Origin: Mansonella perstans | Lineage: Eukaryota; Nematoda; Chromadorea; Rhabditida; Onchocercidae | Length of the DNA stretch: 58,267 bases | NCBI GenBank assembly: GCA_037074765.1 | Contig: JBAMDO010000275.1 | Span: 1-58,267, forward strand | Direction: 5' to 3' | In this document: positions 1 through 16,960 of the stretch, piece by piece | How positions within the stretch are numbered: position 1 is the stretch's first letter | How the letters are laid out: each line of letters opens with the position of its first letter | Made by a program: the position numbers and the translations under genes | The notes under the pieces: model-generated | What the model saw: only the letters and a program-made list of their open reading frames with translations | Databases searched by the model: none | Told to the model about the DNA's origin: nothing

Positions 1-53
1 TGTATATGTGTATGTGTGTGTTGTGTGTTGTGTATGTTGTTGTATTTGTTGTA

Positions 54-87
<34 letters not shown>

Positions 88-138
88 CTATGTGTGCATG
101 TGTGTGTGTATGTATATGTGTGTGTGTATGTGTTGTGT

Positions 139-180
<42 letters not shown>

Positions 181-310
181 CTATCAGTGTGTATGTTTGT
201 CTGTCTACGTGAATGTGTATGTTTGTCTGTCTACGTAAGTGTGTATGTATATGTGTGTGTGTGCATTATGTAGAAAAAGAAGTCATATATGTGTGTGTGT
301 GTGTGTGCAC
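1..310. repeat. GT/TG microsatellite
   Basis: Nearly pure (TG)n with TA, TTG and CTG interruptions at 1-260, then a second (TG)n block at about 287-307. The long open frames across it encode only Cys-Val or Tyr-Val runs and are not genes. Confidence 0.95.
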
Positions 311-1398
311 AAGAGGCATAAGAGTATGTATGTGCACAGCTACCCACCCACCCACGTATAGGAATCGATGAATTTCACCTAGAAAGTGAAGGAAGCCTGT
401 CGTTGGCAATGCCAGCAACACTCGATTCATTGTTGAAAGGATAGAGCTAGTGATAGGGTTGTTTAGTTTCTAGTTGTGCTATTGCTGTAGCAAAGAAGAA
501 TCGATGTCATTGCCAGTCATTGTAACTTCTTTCTCTCTCAATGTCATTCATTCCAATGGGCATTTTGTCAAATTTTGCATTATTTAGGTATTCTGACCCA
601 ATAGACATTGACCTAATCAAATAATAGACAATAGATCCAATAAACATTGACCTAATCAAATAATAGATGCAGTAGACATTGACCTAATCAAATAATAGAC
701 AATAGATCCAATAGACATTGACCTATGATATAATATATAGTTAGATAATAGATCCAATAGATAGTGAGTGACCTATATGAAAAGACATTGATTTGCCAGA
801 AATGTAGAGTTGGTCAATAATGTATGTATCTATATGCAACAATTTTGTCTAAATTAGATGACCTCTATCATTGGTCAATGGTCTTTCTTCAATTTGAACA
901 ATCTTCCCGCCTTGCACAAATCTGATCATCATTTATGCGTAGAGGTCAAATGTTGCATTGCATAGTTTAGTATTGCCCTATTCTATATAGATATTCATTT
1001 AGTTCATAGAGATGAAAACTATAAAATAGGAAGAAATGAAGGGTAACAACTGTTGTTGACATCAAACAGTTGTAATTGATGTTCTCATTTAACTCTTTTA
1101 ACTAACTTTTATACATTTAAAAAGTATATAGAAGAAAGAATTTTGTTGTCATTCTTTATTATATATTTTATTTTATAGTTTTTTTTTTTTTTTTTTTTTT
1201 TATTTTAAATGACAATAAATTGCTTATTTCAAATAGTAAGGCTATTTGAAATATCCTATATCTATACAAGGAAAGATAAGCATAAGAAATAATAGGCAAA
1301 CAAAACTTTTTCTCTTCTCTTATTCTTTTTACGCATTATGCCTAAATTTGTGATTTAAAAATGAAACAGAAAGAATTAACACTGTTATTTCATTTCAG
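311..1398. other. Intergenic region upstream of GAPDH copy 1
   Basis: No coding region is supported here. It holds a degenerate tandem repeat at about 598-725 and a poly-T run at about 1180-1201. A T-rich acceptor at 1391-1398 (catttcag) begins the leader of the GAPDH gene. Confidence 0.6.
598..725. repeat. Degenerate tandem repeat, 33-39 bp period
   Basis: The phrase atagacattgacctaatcaa recurs at about 601, 640 and 673, with a partial copy at 711. The units are separated by aataatagacaatagatcca or a shortened version of it. Confidence 0.85.
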
Positions 1399-1442
1399 CT
1401 CAGTTTTACATCGTCTATCCGAACATTTTCCATCAATTCATA

Positions 1443-3587
<2,145 letters not shown>

Positions 3588-3801
3588 ACAGCACCAGTAC
3601 ATTATCGTTGCCATGGACTCGCTGTGTGGTAAATCGGAGCACTGACAAATGACAATTTTTTTTGCAGTTTTTTTTATTGATCTGAGTAGTTATGCATGCA
3701 TAGTTTTTCTTTATTTCTGTCAGTGAGTCCTAAGAAAGCTTTTTCAATATAAAATGCTATCCTATCTTCCCTAATTATTTATTTTATTCTTTTAAAATTG
3801 C

Positions 3802-3850
3802 AATAAATAGTCTATATTGCTGTTACAAGTTGTTAGTTTAAAGTAATAAA
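3802..3850 (+). terminator. Poly(A) signals of GAPDH copy 1
   Basis: AATAAA occurs at 3802-3807 and 3845-3850, about 215 and 260 nt after the stop codon. Confidence 0.6.
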
Positions 3851-5983
3851 GCAATTCAGAGTTTTCTTTTGTTTACATATTTGCTAATATTGAACCGCGG
3901 GCGATAATGGTGTAACTTAAAAAAATGGTGTTGAAACTTAAATTCCTAAGCCTGCTGTTGCTAAATTTTAAATAATTTTTTGTTTTTATTCTAAAGTTCG
4001 ATACTGTCAGAGTTAATATGTCAGCTAACGTCAATCATTCATTGACAATTGGTGATTTGACGTTTTCATCTCGGCAATGGAAAATTGGTGTGTAAAAACT
4101 GCATAATGATACTATTACATACTATTTGAAGATTATTTCATTAAATCGGCCTCAATCAAAAACATACCAGAAAATGTGTCGAAAAAATTGCAAAAAATTG
4201 AAATTACAGAAAGTATTTTGCTAATTTAGCATTATGAAAGTGAAATATACATTGCATGTTGTAATGAAATATTTAATCGATGATCTCTTATCATAGTTTT
4301 TTATAGTCCGCCAAACAACAATTACAATTTCATTTTATTTATCGTGAACATATGAGACTGATTGCACAAAAAGTTACGTTTTTTAAGACTGGACAAATGA
4401 AGGAGAATATTTCATCGCTAATCAAATAAAAAGTAAATGTGGGAATTGAAACTTATCAATTAAACATTTAGTATTCATGCAAATTGATAATCATTTAAAC
4501 TCCTATTTGCTTAACAATTAAAAGTTGCATTAAAGAGCAGTAATCTGCAAAAAGTTTTTCATCTATTGTCATTCTTCAAATGGTTTTTTTTCCCTAAAAT
4601 TCTCCAAATGAATCATCTAATGACGTACCAAATGAAATATTAGAAAGTATCGGAAATGACAATATAAAAGGCATGACTAAGTACGACCTCAATTAATGAG
4701 CAATTCTTCCGAAAAGTTTTACAATGAAATTAAAATATTTTCGAACTCTACAATTTAAACTAAAGTTGGATTTGAATTAAGATCTTTGCAAATTTTACAT
4801 TTTAGAGTTAAAATTTGATTCAAACTAAAATTTTTTCTAACTAAACATTGACAATGTTGGAACATGAAAACTGGAATAAAAGTAAAATCAGTCAACAAGA
4901 GCTTCTTCAAATTTAATTTTAAATTTTAAACTGTAAAATCGAATAATTTTTCATCGTGGGATAACTAACACAGTCATATTTAATCCATCATTTACATCTC
5001 GAAACATTGAACAGTGCCAAATATACAATGGCAATCGAGATACTGTAAGTAAATATTTTCTGATAAGTTGAAATAAATTCCTTATTTTCGTCGAATTTCA
5101 TGAAATTGTTGTTGTTTTTGCTTCGAGCAATATGAAAATTACTTGTTTTTTGAGCAAATTTTTTTTAACTGTTTTTATTATCATTTAATTAACATTAATT
5201 AATTTTGATATGGAGAAAATATTTGCTAAGCAAATTTACTTTATCATTTGTTAAGAACAAAAATTTGATTTTTTCCTGCCAAACTTTTCTTACATATCAT
5301 AAATTCATTGTTTTTTCCCTTTCACTTCGAACTGTACTAATTAATAATACACTAAGATCATATGATTATCATGACTTTTTAATGTCAACAAAATCAGCAT
5401 TAAAATAGACTGTGCAGAATTCTTCAAATTTTTTTAGACAATGAATGCAAAATTGCAAAGTTACCAATTAAAGAAAAATTTGCCAAGCTATTAATTATCC
5501 TGTGGAAAACTTTGTCAGAACAAAAGTGCAAGTAGTAGCGAAAATTTCAACACAATTTTTTTTTTTTTTTTTTTTGCTTCAAAAGAGTCCATTAATTAAA
5601 CAGAACTGATGTAAGATGAATTAACTAACATTAAGCAAATGAATTAGGTAAAACATCAATCTTTTACACAAACATATCAATAAGTATTACGAGCAGTTAA
5701 ATTATTTAAAATGTAAAAAAGTCATATTATATTCTGTTGGTTTTTTTCATTTAATTTTAATTAAACTACTATACATTGTTTTTATTACAGAATATTTTCA
5801 ACTGTTCAATTTGATTTTGGTTTCTTTTTTCCTTGTCCATTTCTTTTACATTAACTTATTGTGGCAGTGATATGACTCATAACAAATTATCTTTCAAATA
5901 CTTGTCATTTGAACAATTCTATAAAGCATTTCGAGATGTGAATTACATTTTACTGGTGTATTCACAAAAAATCATTAATAATA

Positions 5984-5989
5984 TTTATT
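5984..5989 (-). terminator. Poly(A) signal of GAPDH copy 2
   Basis: Minus-strand AATAAA (tttatt on the plus strand) about 95 nt after the stop codon of copy 2. Confidence 0.6.
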
Positions 5990-6081
5990 TTAAAATTCCT
6001 AGGCAATAATATTAAATTTTTTTGAGCGGATTACAACTCTCTAGTGAGTGATATGGATTTTTTGGTACGAGCGGTGATGAC

Positions 6082-8220
<2,139 letters not shown>

Positions 8221-9290
8221 TTTGATTTAAGTGATTCAGCAATTCGAATAATGTTGAGACTGTCACTGTCAAAAACATTTTTATACATAAGACTTACTCA
8301 CTTTTTTTCCTACTCACCGTAATCTCCTCAAAAGCCATTTTCCAATTGAAAATTTTATTAATTCATTTCAGACGTTATTCTTGAAAATATTATATTACGC
8401 ATAAGTTAATATGAAATATTATTTCATCACAAAATTGTACTTTTAACGAAACATTGAATGATTCAACACTTTCACTATCTAAATTCTAAATTCATACGTG
8501 AAATTTTGTGAAAGAATTCATGAAATTAATTTTTCAAGCAAAATAATTATTATCGCTTCTCTTTTTACATTCAATCATTTTTTATTTAGACAGCAACAGA
8601 ATAAACTTTTTAATCTTAGATTTAAAATTTCTCAAAATTTTTCGATAACAAAATTTATACGTGCAAAAAGCGACTGGAAATTTTTAAGTCAAGAAATTAG
8701 ATTTTCATCATACTAATAACATCCCATAACACAAATGATGGATGAAATTAAAAGATGAAAGAAGGAAATAATGAAGAAATAGTTCTTTACAATTCCCCAA
8801 TCTCGATACCTTAACAAGAACAGCAAGGTGATCGTATGTGAACCCGAATTATCCACTGATAAACCGCTACAATGAATAAGATCCACTAGAAAATCATATT
8901 TGATACCAACATCAAAATTTGCATATTCAATTTTGCCACAAAAATTGATTATGCAAATTTTTCAGCAGTTTTTGGGATTTTTTCTTAAGCATGAAACTTT
9001 CCGAAGAACAAGCATTAATTCCTTGAAAAATCTACAGGTTTTTTTTTTTCACACATTGAATTTTTATCGGAGGACTTGGAATTTTTCTTTTGCTGAAATG
9101 AAAAGTGGACAGAGCTTTTCATAATTTATGAATTCTGAAGAAGTTACTTTTGCACTGAAAACACTATCCTCACTGGCCTAGTATATTCAATTACAGATTG
9201 TTGTTCGTTAGGTCAACTTTAGGCCTTGGCTTCGTCCTAGATTCTTCACCAAAATCACCACTGATGCAATTTCATTTTCAATTTTCCGAA
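8221..9290. other. Intergenic region, divergent side of GAPDH copy 2
   Basis: This holds the presumed promoter and leader of GAPDH copy 2; on the minus strand an acceptor-like TTTTTGACAG lies about 45 nt before its ATG. Open frames on the plus strand (8498-8716, 8900-9124) are Phe/Lys-rich and lack splice or conservation signals. A short minus-strand stretch at about 9200-9260 is open but unconnected. Nothing else is recognised. Confidence 0.5.
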
Positions 9291-11711
9291 TTATGAATCA
9301 AAATTGAATTCACGAAATGAATTTACGATATCATCGTTAGAATTTTTGGATCTCCAAGACTGTTCTGAATTTCTAAAGCTTCCTGAATTGGTTTTCTGTT
9401 GCTGTTGCAAAATCAAATCTTTTAATTCACACCGATAACTACAGCAAACTATAAGAAATGTAATTTCTATAAAGAAAAAATTTTCAACAGAATTAGTAAG
9501 AGTTCAAAATTTTAGGAACTTAAATTTCAATGTTTAATTTATGAAAAATTATAAAAATATTTTGTGAGAAAATAAATCAATGCAGTAAACAATAAAACGT
9601 AAACTGATCAAAATGCTATAATATCCAGAAAAGAATCATCTACAATTATAAGCTTATAAAGAATAAAAGGAGAAAATGGATATTGCGGCTTCTTCATAAC
9701 AACATAAATCAGATCATTCTTCTGCTTTGTTTTTGATTCTTCGACTTACGGAACAATTGACGCAGTTCCTTCCGTACATCATCACTCATTTTTTCCACTA
9801 TTTCAGCTCGTTCAGCTTTCAAACGTTCTAATTTTTCGTAAATTTCCTTAGCTGCTGGAGAAAGATTGTTCAACTGAAATATCTTCAGTGCTTATTACAT
9901 AATTAATAACAACGAATTCTTGCAAATGTATATCGTTTATTAACTGAAATTGAAATTTCATTCAGTTTCACCTACATACAACTACATTAATCACTCTTGT
10001 CTTAGATTCTACTACTAATATGGCTTGCATCATTAATTACTAAAGTAATTAATTCTGTTGACAGTAATCAAAAAAAAAAATTGTTCACTCCTGTTCTTCC
10101 AGCATTTTAAAAGTGATTTAAAAGTAATAGGTTTAAAAAATAAGCATTGAAATATTTACCTTTTCTTCAAATTCTTTCCTTTGACGTTCATGCTCTTCCA
10201 AATACTGTTTAAAATCTTCGAGCTGTTTTTTATTTAAAATCTTATTCGCTAGTTCGCTGCAAATTTTGAATGAATTTAACTCCGATAAAAAACTTATTAA
10301 TTGGCTTTTCGGCTTTTCCGATAACTTTAATAAACCAGACAATCAATTAATTTCATTCAAATAGAAAAAATCTTTAATTTCGCTGATTTTTGAATCCGAA
10401 ATCAATAATATTTGAAATATTCTTTCGAGATTACACCTATAAAAGAATTTTAATAGGCTCCTTATTTTATTATTTTTCCCGTATTTATCTGATTTCCCGC
10501 TTATAACATATTCTATTGCTTATTAAAAGGTAATGAATAGTGCTGACGATCAGTCATATCCAGCATCCATTTAGTTGAAACTTCGGATTGCCATCCTCTG
10601 CTTTCATCTCAACATTAAAGTTTATCTCTTTCTCGTCTTTAAACTTTGTGAAAAAATCGCAAGTTTACGAATGACAAATAACCTTAATTGTTGCTTCTTT
10701 TGATCATGATTCAGCGTCCTATTATGCATGATATCTCGAAACATTCTCTTCACAGCAATTGAAGCATTTTTGAGGAATGGCGGTGGTGGACTGAATACCA
10801 CCGCTCTTACATCGCTTGGTAGATTGTCGATCTGAAATTCAAAATAATCAATGGTAAATTCCATTAGCTTTAAAATTAAAAACTGCAAAGTATTTTCGAA
10901 ATATTGGATTCCATACAGAAAACTAAACCTTTTTTGATGTGACCAATATCAGTCTCCTTAAATTTATTAGCAACAAGATGATAGATTACAGGATTGTTTC
11001 CCCATTACTTCCGTAAGAAATGGTTTCCCGGAAAGAATTTCAATAAATAAATACACAAAACTGAAATATTTTGCACATCCACATTTTTCTCCTCATCTCT
11101 CTTAAAACCATCCAATCGCTACAAAAACAAACTTTACTTTGGAAACAATACTAAAACTAACAATATCTTGTGTTTCTTGTCTTTGCTCAGTGCAGTCCTC
11201 TCCTTTTTTGTGATCTTTCCATATCGCTAAAATTTCCTTCTTTTCAGTATCCGGTAAATCACCAAGAAACGGCGGTAAATTACATCGATTGGACGATTTC
11301 TAAAAATAATTCAAATTTAATCACACAAAAGTAAATATGAATTGTCGCCTATAATAGAAATGAATTTGTGCTAATTTAAAAAAAAAATTAATCTACTTTG
11401 CTTGGCAATCTTTAACACTTCAAAAAAATGAAATATTTTTTCATAAATAAAAAAAAAAATAAGGATGTATTATATTTTAGTAATGGTAATTGGAATTTAA
11501 GTAAGAGATAATTTCAGAAATAAATCCTTTCAATACTATAATGATCAATATTCATAATCAGCAACAAAATCCAATTTTTTAATAAAATACAGTGCAAAAA
11601 AAAAAAAATAATAATAATAAAAAAAGGAATTACTACTGCTTCGTTGAAGAACGAAGATGATGATGATAGAAGTAAGATCAATGCTGACATAAAGTATGTG
11701 TTTCGTTCCAT
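9291..11711 (-). CDS. Secreted SXP/RAL-2 family protein (DUF148)
   Basis: Nematode-specific secreted family that includes filarial SXP/RAL-2 antigens and Anisakis Ani s 5; the biochemical role is unsettled and divalent-cation binding has been proposed. Exons in transcript order: 11637-11711 (signal peptide, hydrophobic core ALILLLSSSSSFF), 11162-11299, 10683-10831, 10160-10256, 9750-9873, 9291-9466. The sum is 252 aa. The mature part has NLPPFL, then IDNLPSDVRAV, a Lys/Glu-rich helical stretch (LANKILNKKQLEDF) and LNNLSPAAKEIYEKL, in the order seen in the family. The ATG sits one base after TTTTTCAG, suggesting trans-splicing. The last exon is inferred: a strong donor (C|GTAAGT) at 9749 joins in phase to a 57-codon open exon with a Ser/Asn-rich tail. 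If that intron is retained, translation stops at 9709 and gives 207 aa. An alternative acceptor for the last exon lies at 9449-9450. The family call is strong; the C-terminus is uncertain. Confidence 0.85.
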
Positions 11712-12177
11712 CCTGAAAAATTTCATCCGCTTTGTTCCATAATAAGATTTACATAAATAAACGCAGTTATGCCTCAAAGTTTCGGGTTAATATTTTGCTT
11801 GAAATAAATAGAAAGATTTTGAAACTTTGAAATGAACATATCTTCATAACAAGAATTTTTTTTTTCTATTATTTAAATAGATTTAAAAAATTAGAAAAGT
11901 TGGATAAATCAATAGGCAACAACAATGACTAAGATTATTTCTTTCCTACTTTAGTTAATATAACATTTTGAGACTTTCAAGTGCTTTGTTATCATTCTTC
12001 TTCAATTTTAATTTTGCTCAATTTGTTCACGAACTTCTCACACTTTCCCACAACTTGCAGTTTGCCTATTGCTATCGAGAGTTTATTCAATTTCTATTAT
12101 GACTCATCTAATGACCACTATTAACACTTACTAAAAATTATTTATTAATTTTTATATTTTATTTGAATGCATGAAAA

Positions 12178-12475
12178 TTTAGCAAAGCAAAGAAAAAGAT
12201 TGGTTGAAATTCAGAAAAGTTCTTGTTATTCTTGTTCGTGTTCTTGCTGCTTCTGCTATCTTACAGAATTTGAGCAAAGAAAGAGACTGGTTGAAATTTA
12301 GCAAAGCAAAGAAAAAGACTAGCTAGAATTTAGTAAAGCAAAGAAAAAGATTGGTTGAAATTTAGCAAAGCAAAGAAAAAGATTAGCTAAAATTTAGCAA
12401 AGCAAAGACTAGCTGAAATTTAGTAAAGCAAAGAAAAAGATTGGTTAGAATTTAACAAAGCAAAGAAAAAGGAAC
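12178..12475. repeat. Minisatellite, about 33-bp unit
   Basis: Units of the form caaagaaaaagattggttga preceded by aatttagcaaag. A first copy at about 12178-12212 is followed by an array at about 12271-12470 with one shortened unit. It lies in the spacer between the SXP and ZCCHC4 genes. Confidence 0.9.
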
Positions 12476-13621
12476 TTGTTTAATTAAATATAAAATTATG
12501 ACATTGTAGTCACACATGTGATATTTCAAGAAATAAAAAAGTGATGCCGCTGTGATTGCTTGCAGTGAATTAATTTGGTCCTTGAGTGAGCTGAATCATG
12601 TAATTTTGATGACAAATGTCGATGTCACACACTTCTGCTCCTCAATAACTTTCTTTCAACTAGTTTAAAATTGTTTAATGTCACAAATTTATGTAATTTT
12701 GATGGAAGATAAAAATTTCATCTTTTCATCCTTTCCTGCATTTCTTCTTTGCTTATTCAAACACTGCATGTGTTAAACTATCATGTTAAAATCAAATTTG
12801 AACGAAAAAATTCAAATTTTAAAATCTGAAACAAAAGTATTAAATGCATGAGAATATTTACCTTTCTCTCTCAAGCCAAAACTAAAAAAGAATAAACAAG
12901 AAATGTAGAAAATGATAAAAAGAATAACATTTTCATCTTTCATTAAAATTACATAAACCTATGGTACCAAACAATTTCAAAATAATTGACAGAGAGCTAC
13001 TGAGGAGTATAAGTGTGTAACATCAACATTTGTCATTAAAATTATATAAGGCAATAAAATCAGTGAAATTCATCACTGAGAAACCACATTTCTCGATTTT
13101 GCATAAAAAAAACCGACCTCCCATGCTTTCTAAAAATTTTGAAAAACTTCTTTTCATATTTACAAAGGAAGGCAACAATCCCGATTTTATCAAGAAGGCA
13201 TCAGTAAGGTAAAGGAAGCGAGACATGAACAAATCATATCGTAAAATGTAAGTTTAAAAGAATGGAACATGATAGATGAGGCGGATGATTAAAATTCAAA
13301 TCCAATTGTTCAGCATGGCCGAAAAACAATAATTTTTATATAATACACATCTTAAATTACATTTTATTGCACGAAATTAAATTAGAAACAACGCAGTTGC
13401 AGCAGCAATTTCCCAAATGTCATACGGCAAATACAATTAATCTAAGCAAAACTCACAGTTTCTAAGCTATAAAAGACAAATTAAAAATGCTGCACCATTT
13501 AAAAAAAAAATACAAATGCACAGGGTCACCTGTCCTTATTATTCAGTTTCATAAACCACAGAACACTATTGAAACAAATGGAAGTTTTGGTCAAAGTACT
13601 GCAGAAAATATTTTCCTTCAT

Positions 13622-13790
13622 TAAATTACACACATTGTCAACATCAATTAAGCAAAATAAACAACCATTGACTGAGCAATTCCACACACATCGTAAATAT
13701 CAATTAAGCAAAACAAACAACCATTGACTGAATAATTACACACATTGTCAACATCAATTAAGAAAAGCAAACAACCGGTTACTGAGCAAT
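13622..13790. repeat. Tandem repeat, 54-56 bp unit, three copies
   Basis: The core atcaattaag begins at 13643, 13699 and 13753, each time followed by caaacaacc and ttactga or attgactga variants. It lies immediately downstream of the ZCCHC4 stop codon and so probably within its 3' UTR. Confidence 0.88.
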
Positions 13791-13796
13791 TCAATA

Positions 13797-16700
13797 TCAT
13801 TTTGTTCTTGATTTCTTCAACTTATTCCCTAGAAACATCCGGGAATTTCCAGAATCATCGTCCTTGAGGCATCTTTTTAGCGGATGACAACGATCGCACA
13901 ATGAGCAATGCTTGTACGTGCTTTTGACACATCGAACACATCTACTGCAGTGCTTGCAACTGCTAGCCTACAAATTTTAAAAAAAGAGTAATAGTGAATA
14001 AAATCGAAATACATCAATTTTCTTCAAACGCTATGCTATTATAGAAAAATGAATTTACATACTTGATTAAACACCAGAAAACCTGAGTAAAGTGAAAAAT
14101 GGATTACTTCAGAAGGACAAGCCTCGCAAAAATTGCAATGAAGGGTGGTTTCTAGCACAAATTTCGCACACTCATCACAAAACCTGAAATTCTAACAAAG
14201 ATTTTGAGCCGAAAAATTATTACTTCTCTAAAAAACTTTTATTTATTGCGTAAAAAAAGAAGAAAAAAATCTGCCAGACTAATGAAAAAAAAAATACTCA
14301 GAAATTTACAAACAACAATGACCTATAACCCGGAATTTTTGACAAGTCGAATTCATGTAGTGGAAGATCAGTAAATATACGAACGATAGATTTTTCTGGT
14401 CGTTTATATTTCGAATGGTTTCTATAGCAAACCTGGAAATTTTACAGAAGTTTTTTTAAAACAAAATATCACTCTCAATATTGGATTGTCTCAATTACCG
14501 TCATGACAAACAACTTTGCAGGCCATTAAAAACTCAAATATGGAACGTACTATCTTCAATATCTTCAATTTAATTAGCATTCATCAAAAGACAGTAGGTG
14601 TGTTTAAGAAAAAATGGAACATATGAAATATATAAATACTTAAACGTGATTCGAGATGACTTTATTTTTTACCGATACAATCTATGATTTTTTTAAAAAT
14701 GCTCCTCTTCCGATCCACAAAATAATGAAGGATAACTAACTCTATAGTCCAACATATGGAAATTGCGGCAGTTTAGAAAGCGTTTTCCAGTGAAAATAGG
14801 AAGAACAATAATAATTTTGCACCAATTATTACTGAAACATAAAAAGTAAAAAAGTCAAAATGAAAGATATAGAACCATTTCTCGATTCTGTTTCTTTTAA
14901 AGCTTACTTCAATTTGTCAGTGCTGACGGTAGAGAACTGTTCTTGAAGCTTCCTTATTGAATTTGTCAAGGCTCCTATGAAAACACCGAAAGGAGGATCG
15001 CATACCATTACCAAACGATGAACTGATCCAAAGAATGTGATTAGTTTTCTGATACTATCTGGGTCATAAAAGTGGTTTGTAAGCATGCTGTATGCTGCGA
15101 AATGACTAGAACGCAAAAATGGTGCCTGAAAAAATTTTCGTTCTTTGATACAACAAGCCGCTACTCCTCAATTATGATTCTTTGTGATTCCATAATATAC
15201 TTCTAATATGTTTTGCTCGAAAATTTTTCGATAATTCCCATGAAAACTGATTCAAATCTCAAATTTGCTAAAAGTTGCAGCAATGCGATAAATTATGCCC
15301 CCCAAAAAAGCTATTTTCCAGAAGCTTCTAGAACATTGATAATCATTCGTATTTTAAAGGAATTTACATGCTTTAAGAGTAAAGATGTCTTGGAGAAAAA
15401 TCTCACAAATCGAGTATCGATGTCCAACAAAAACGATTTTATTTTTCGTCGAAGCAATTTGTTGCTTTGAAAATATTCGAATACTGTTGGTGTTCCGATG
15501 CACAATACTCCATCACAACCGGACTTTTCAATAGCATTTACTATTACTGTCAAAGATTCCTCCGTAAACCAATACTGCTGTAAATTTTTAACAATTAATT
15601 TTTTCATCCATTTTAATTATAGATCCTTTCTTCGATTCTCCACTGGTAAAAAACTTATTCTCTCTCATACATAGATGAGAAATGTACTGTTATTGCATAT
15701 ATAAAATGCGGTGTAGCACCTATTATTTATTACTATTAATTTCATAATATCACCTATTATTTATTACTATTAATTTCACCAGATGTAGAATAATCGACGG
15801 TGATGTGGAACGGATAACCATAAAAATAGAAGTACTAAAATCAAAACAAAAATGGCTGAAAACTTCTTGGAAATAAGCTATGAAGCAAGCTTACACTTTC
15901 CGAATCATTCTGTGTGTGTGCAGAAAACAATTGCGAAGGCCTTCTTAAGGAAGAGATTCCAAGTGGTCCTTTCACCGGATGAATATGTGGTAACGAGAAT
16001 ACATCATTGCAAGTTGAGCAATAATAAATCTTCTCATATTTTGCCCTCAATAAATTCACTCTGCAAATTATCGAAATGCAACAAAGTTCAACAAACCTTA
16101 GCTTGCAATATTCCCAAGTTTTTCTGAATGATATTTTAAAAAACTGCAACTATGTTAATTTTCAAAATTAAATTTTTTTGCAATTGAATACAGCCTAGAG
16201 CGCTGATGTAACGATTACTCATAAAAATCCATTCTGTGCAAATGAAAACATCCAGCTATTATGAATAATAAATAATTATTTCCAAAATACTACTGATCTT
16301 CAAAAATTAATTGCAAAACTTTGCAAAAGAGTGTTTGCAAAAGAAGGCTCACTTTTTTCGTATAGCAGCATAGCAAAAAGATGTTGCGTTTTGTGCCAAA
16401 CTATCGGAACTGTTTAAGGAATTATTTGAAATAGTTGTGCAAGTCATATTCAATCGAAATGAACAACGTTTTTGAGATCGATGAACAGCGCAGGCAAAAA
16501 ATTTTTCTGTTGTTTGTCCGATTTTGCGTTCGAATAATAAACAAGGTCCTGAAATAACAAAAACGTTTAGGAATCACATTCATAATATATATGGAACTAT
16601 TAATATTAATAAAATCAAAAAAATCTACATTAAAAATAATTAAAAAACTGTTTTAAATATAACAAAAAAAAAAAAATAAAGAAGTAGGTATGGCGTAATA

Positions 16701-16960
16701 TTCAATAACACAAGTGATAATATATATCAAAGTACTCACCGCCTATCGGACAGATGTGCTTGCAGATATGTCAAGTAAATTAATTCACAACCACTGTTTC
16801 ATTTGCTTAAAAATTAATGAAGAGTGAAACTTAAAAGAATACCATGAGAGCAACTGGGTAATTGATAGTCAACCGGGTCCAAGAGTCGGAAACCTTGTCG
16901 TTTCCTTACTAACCATTCCGACTTACTTCCCGCATTTCTTTCCTTTTTCTTCTTTTTCAT
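13797..16960 (-). CDS. ZCCHC4: ZCCHC4-like rRNA N6-adenosine methyltransferase
   Basis: Human ZCCHC4 places an m6A mark on 28S rRNA; this is a probable orthologue. Nine exons in transcript order: 16843-16960, 16353-16548, 15895-16060, 15368-15577, 14908-15125, 14741-14831, 14323-14432, 14108-14183, 13797-13967; 451 aa, slightly shorter than the human protein. The N-terminus has a GRF-type zinc finger (CSHGPCLLFERK, later FFACAVHR and CSF). Next come a second Cys motif (YYCSTCNDVF) and SSLRRPSQLF. The Rossmann methyltransferase core has CDGVLCIGTP and SFLLDIDTRF, with the catalytic DPPFG at about residue 273. The C-terminus is a Cys cluster (CDECAKF, CNFCEAC, CKHCSRCVRC, CSLCDRC). The ATG follows AATTTTAGG, a likely trans-splice site. 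Intron 3 holds a 34-bp duplication. All junctions are in phase and the order of motifs matches the family, so the call is strong. Confidence 0.93.
15717..15780. repeat. Direct duplication, 34-bp unit
   Basis: cacctattatttattactat followed by taatttca occurs at 15717 and again at 15751, inside intron 3 of the ZCCHC4-like gene. Confidence 0.9.

Larger units (their letters stand above)
3588..6081. other. Spacer between convergent GAPDH genes
   Basis: AT-rich, with no supported gene. It contains AATAAA signals for copy 1 (3802-3807, 3845-3850) and, on the minus strand, AATAAA at 5984-5989 for copy 2. A poly-T run lies at about 5559-5575. The open frame at 5205-5408 has low-complexity composition and no splice context. 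Confidence 0.6.
11712..13796. other. Spacer between SXP and ZCCHC4 genes
   Basis: Apart from the two tandem arrays (12178-12475 and 13622-13790), no gene is supported. The open frame at 13030-13212, open on both strands, has no recognisable product. Confidence 0.5.

Noticed and set aside
6..238. Overlapping Cys/Val-rich open frames at the left end
   Set aside because: Translation of a GT microsatellite with no coding features.
13023..13232. ORFs open on both strands near 13.1 kb
   Set aside because: No start or splice context, no domain, and a Lys/Phe-rich composition typical of AT-rich chance frames.
15852..16127. 91-codon plus-strand ORF
   Set aside because: It is the antisense shadow of ZCCHC4 exon 3, whose minus-strand product has clear family motifs.
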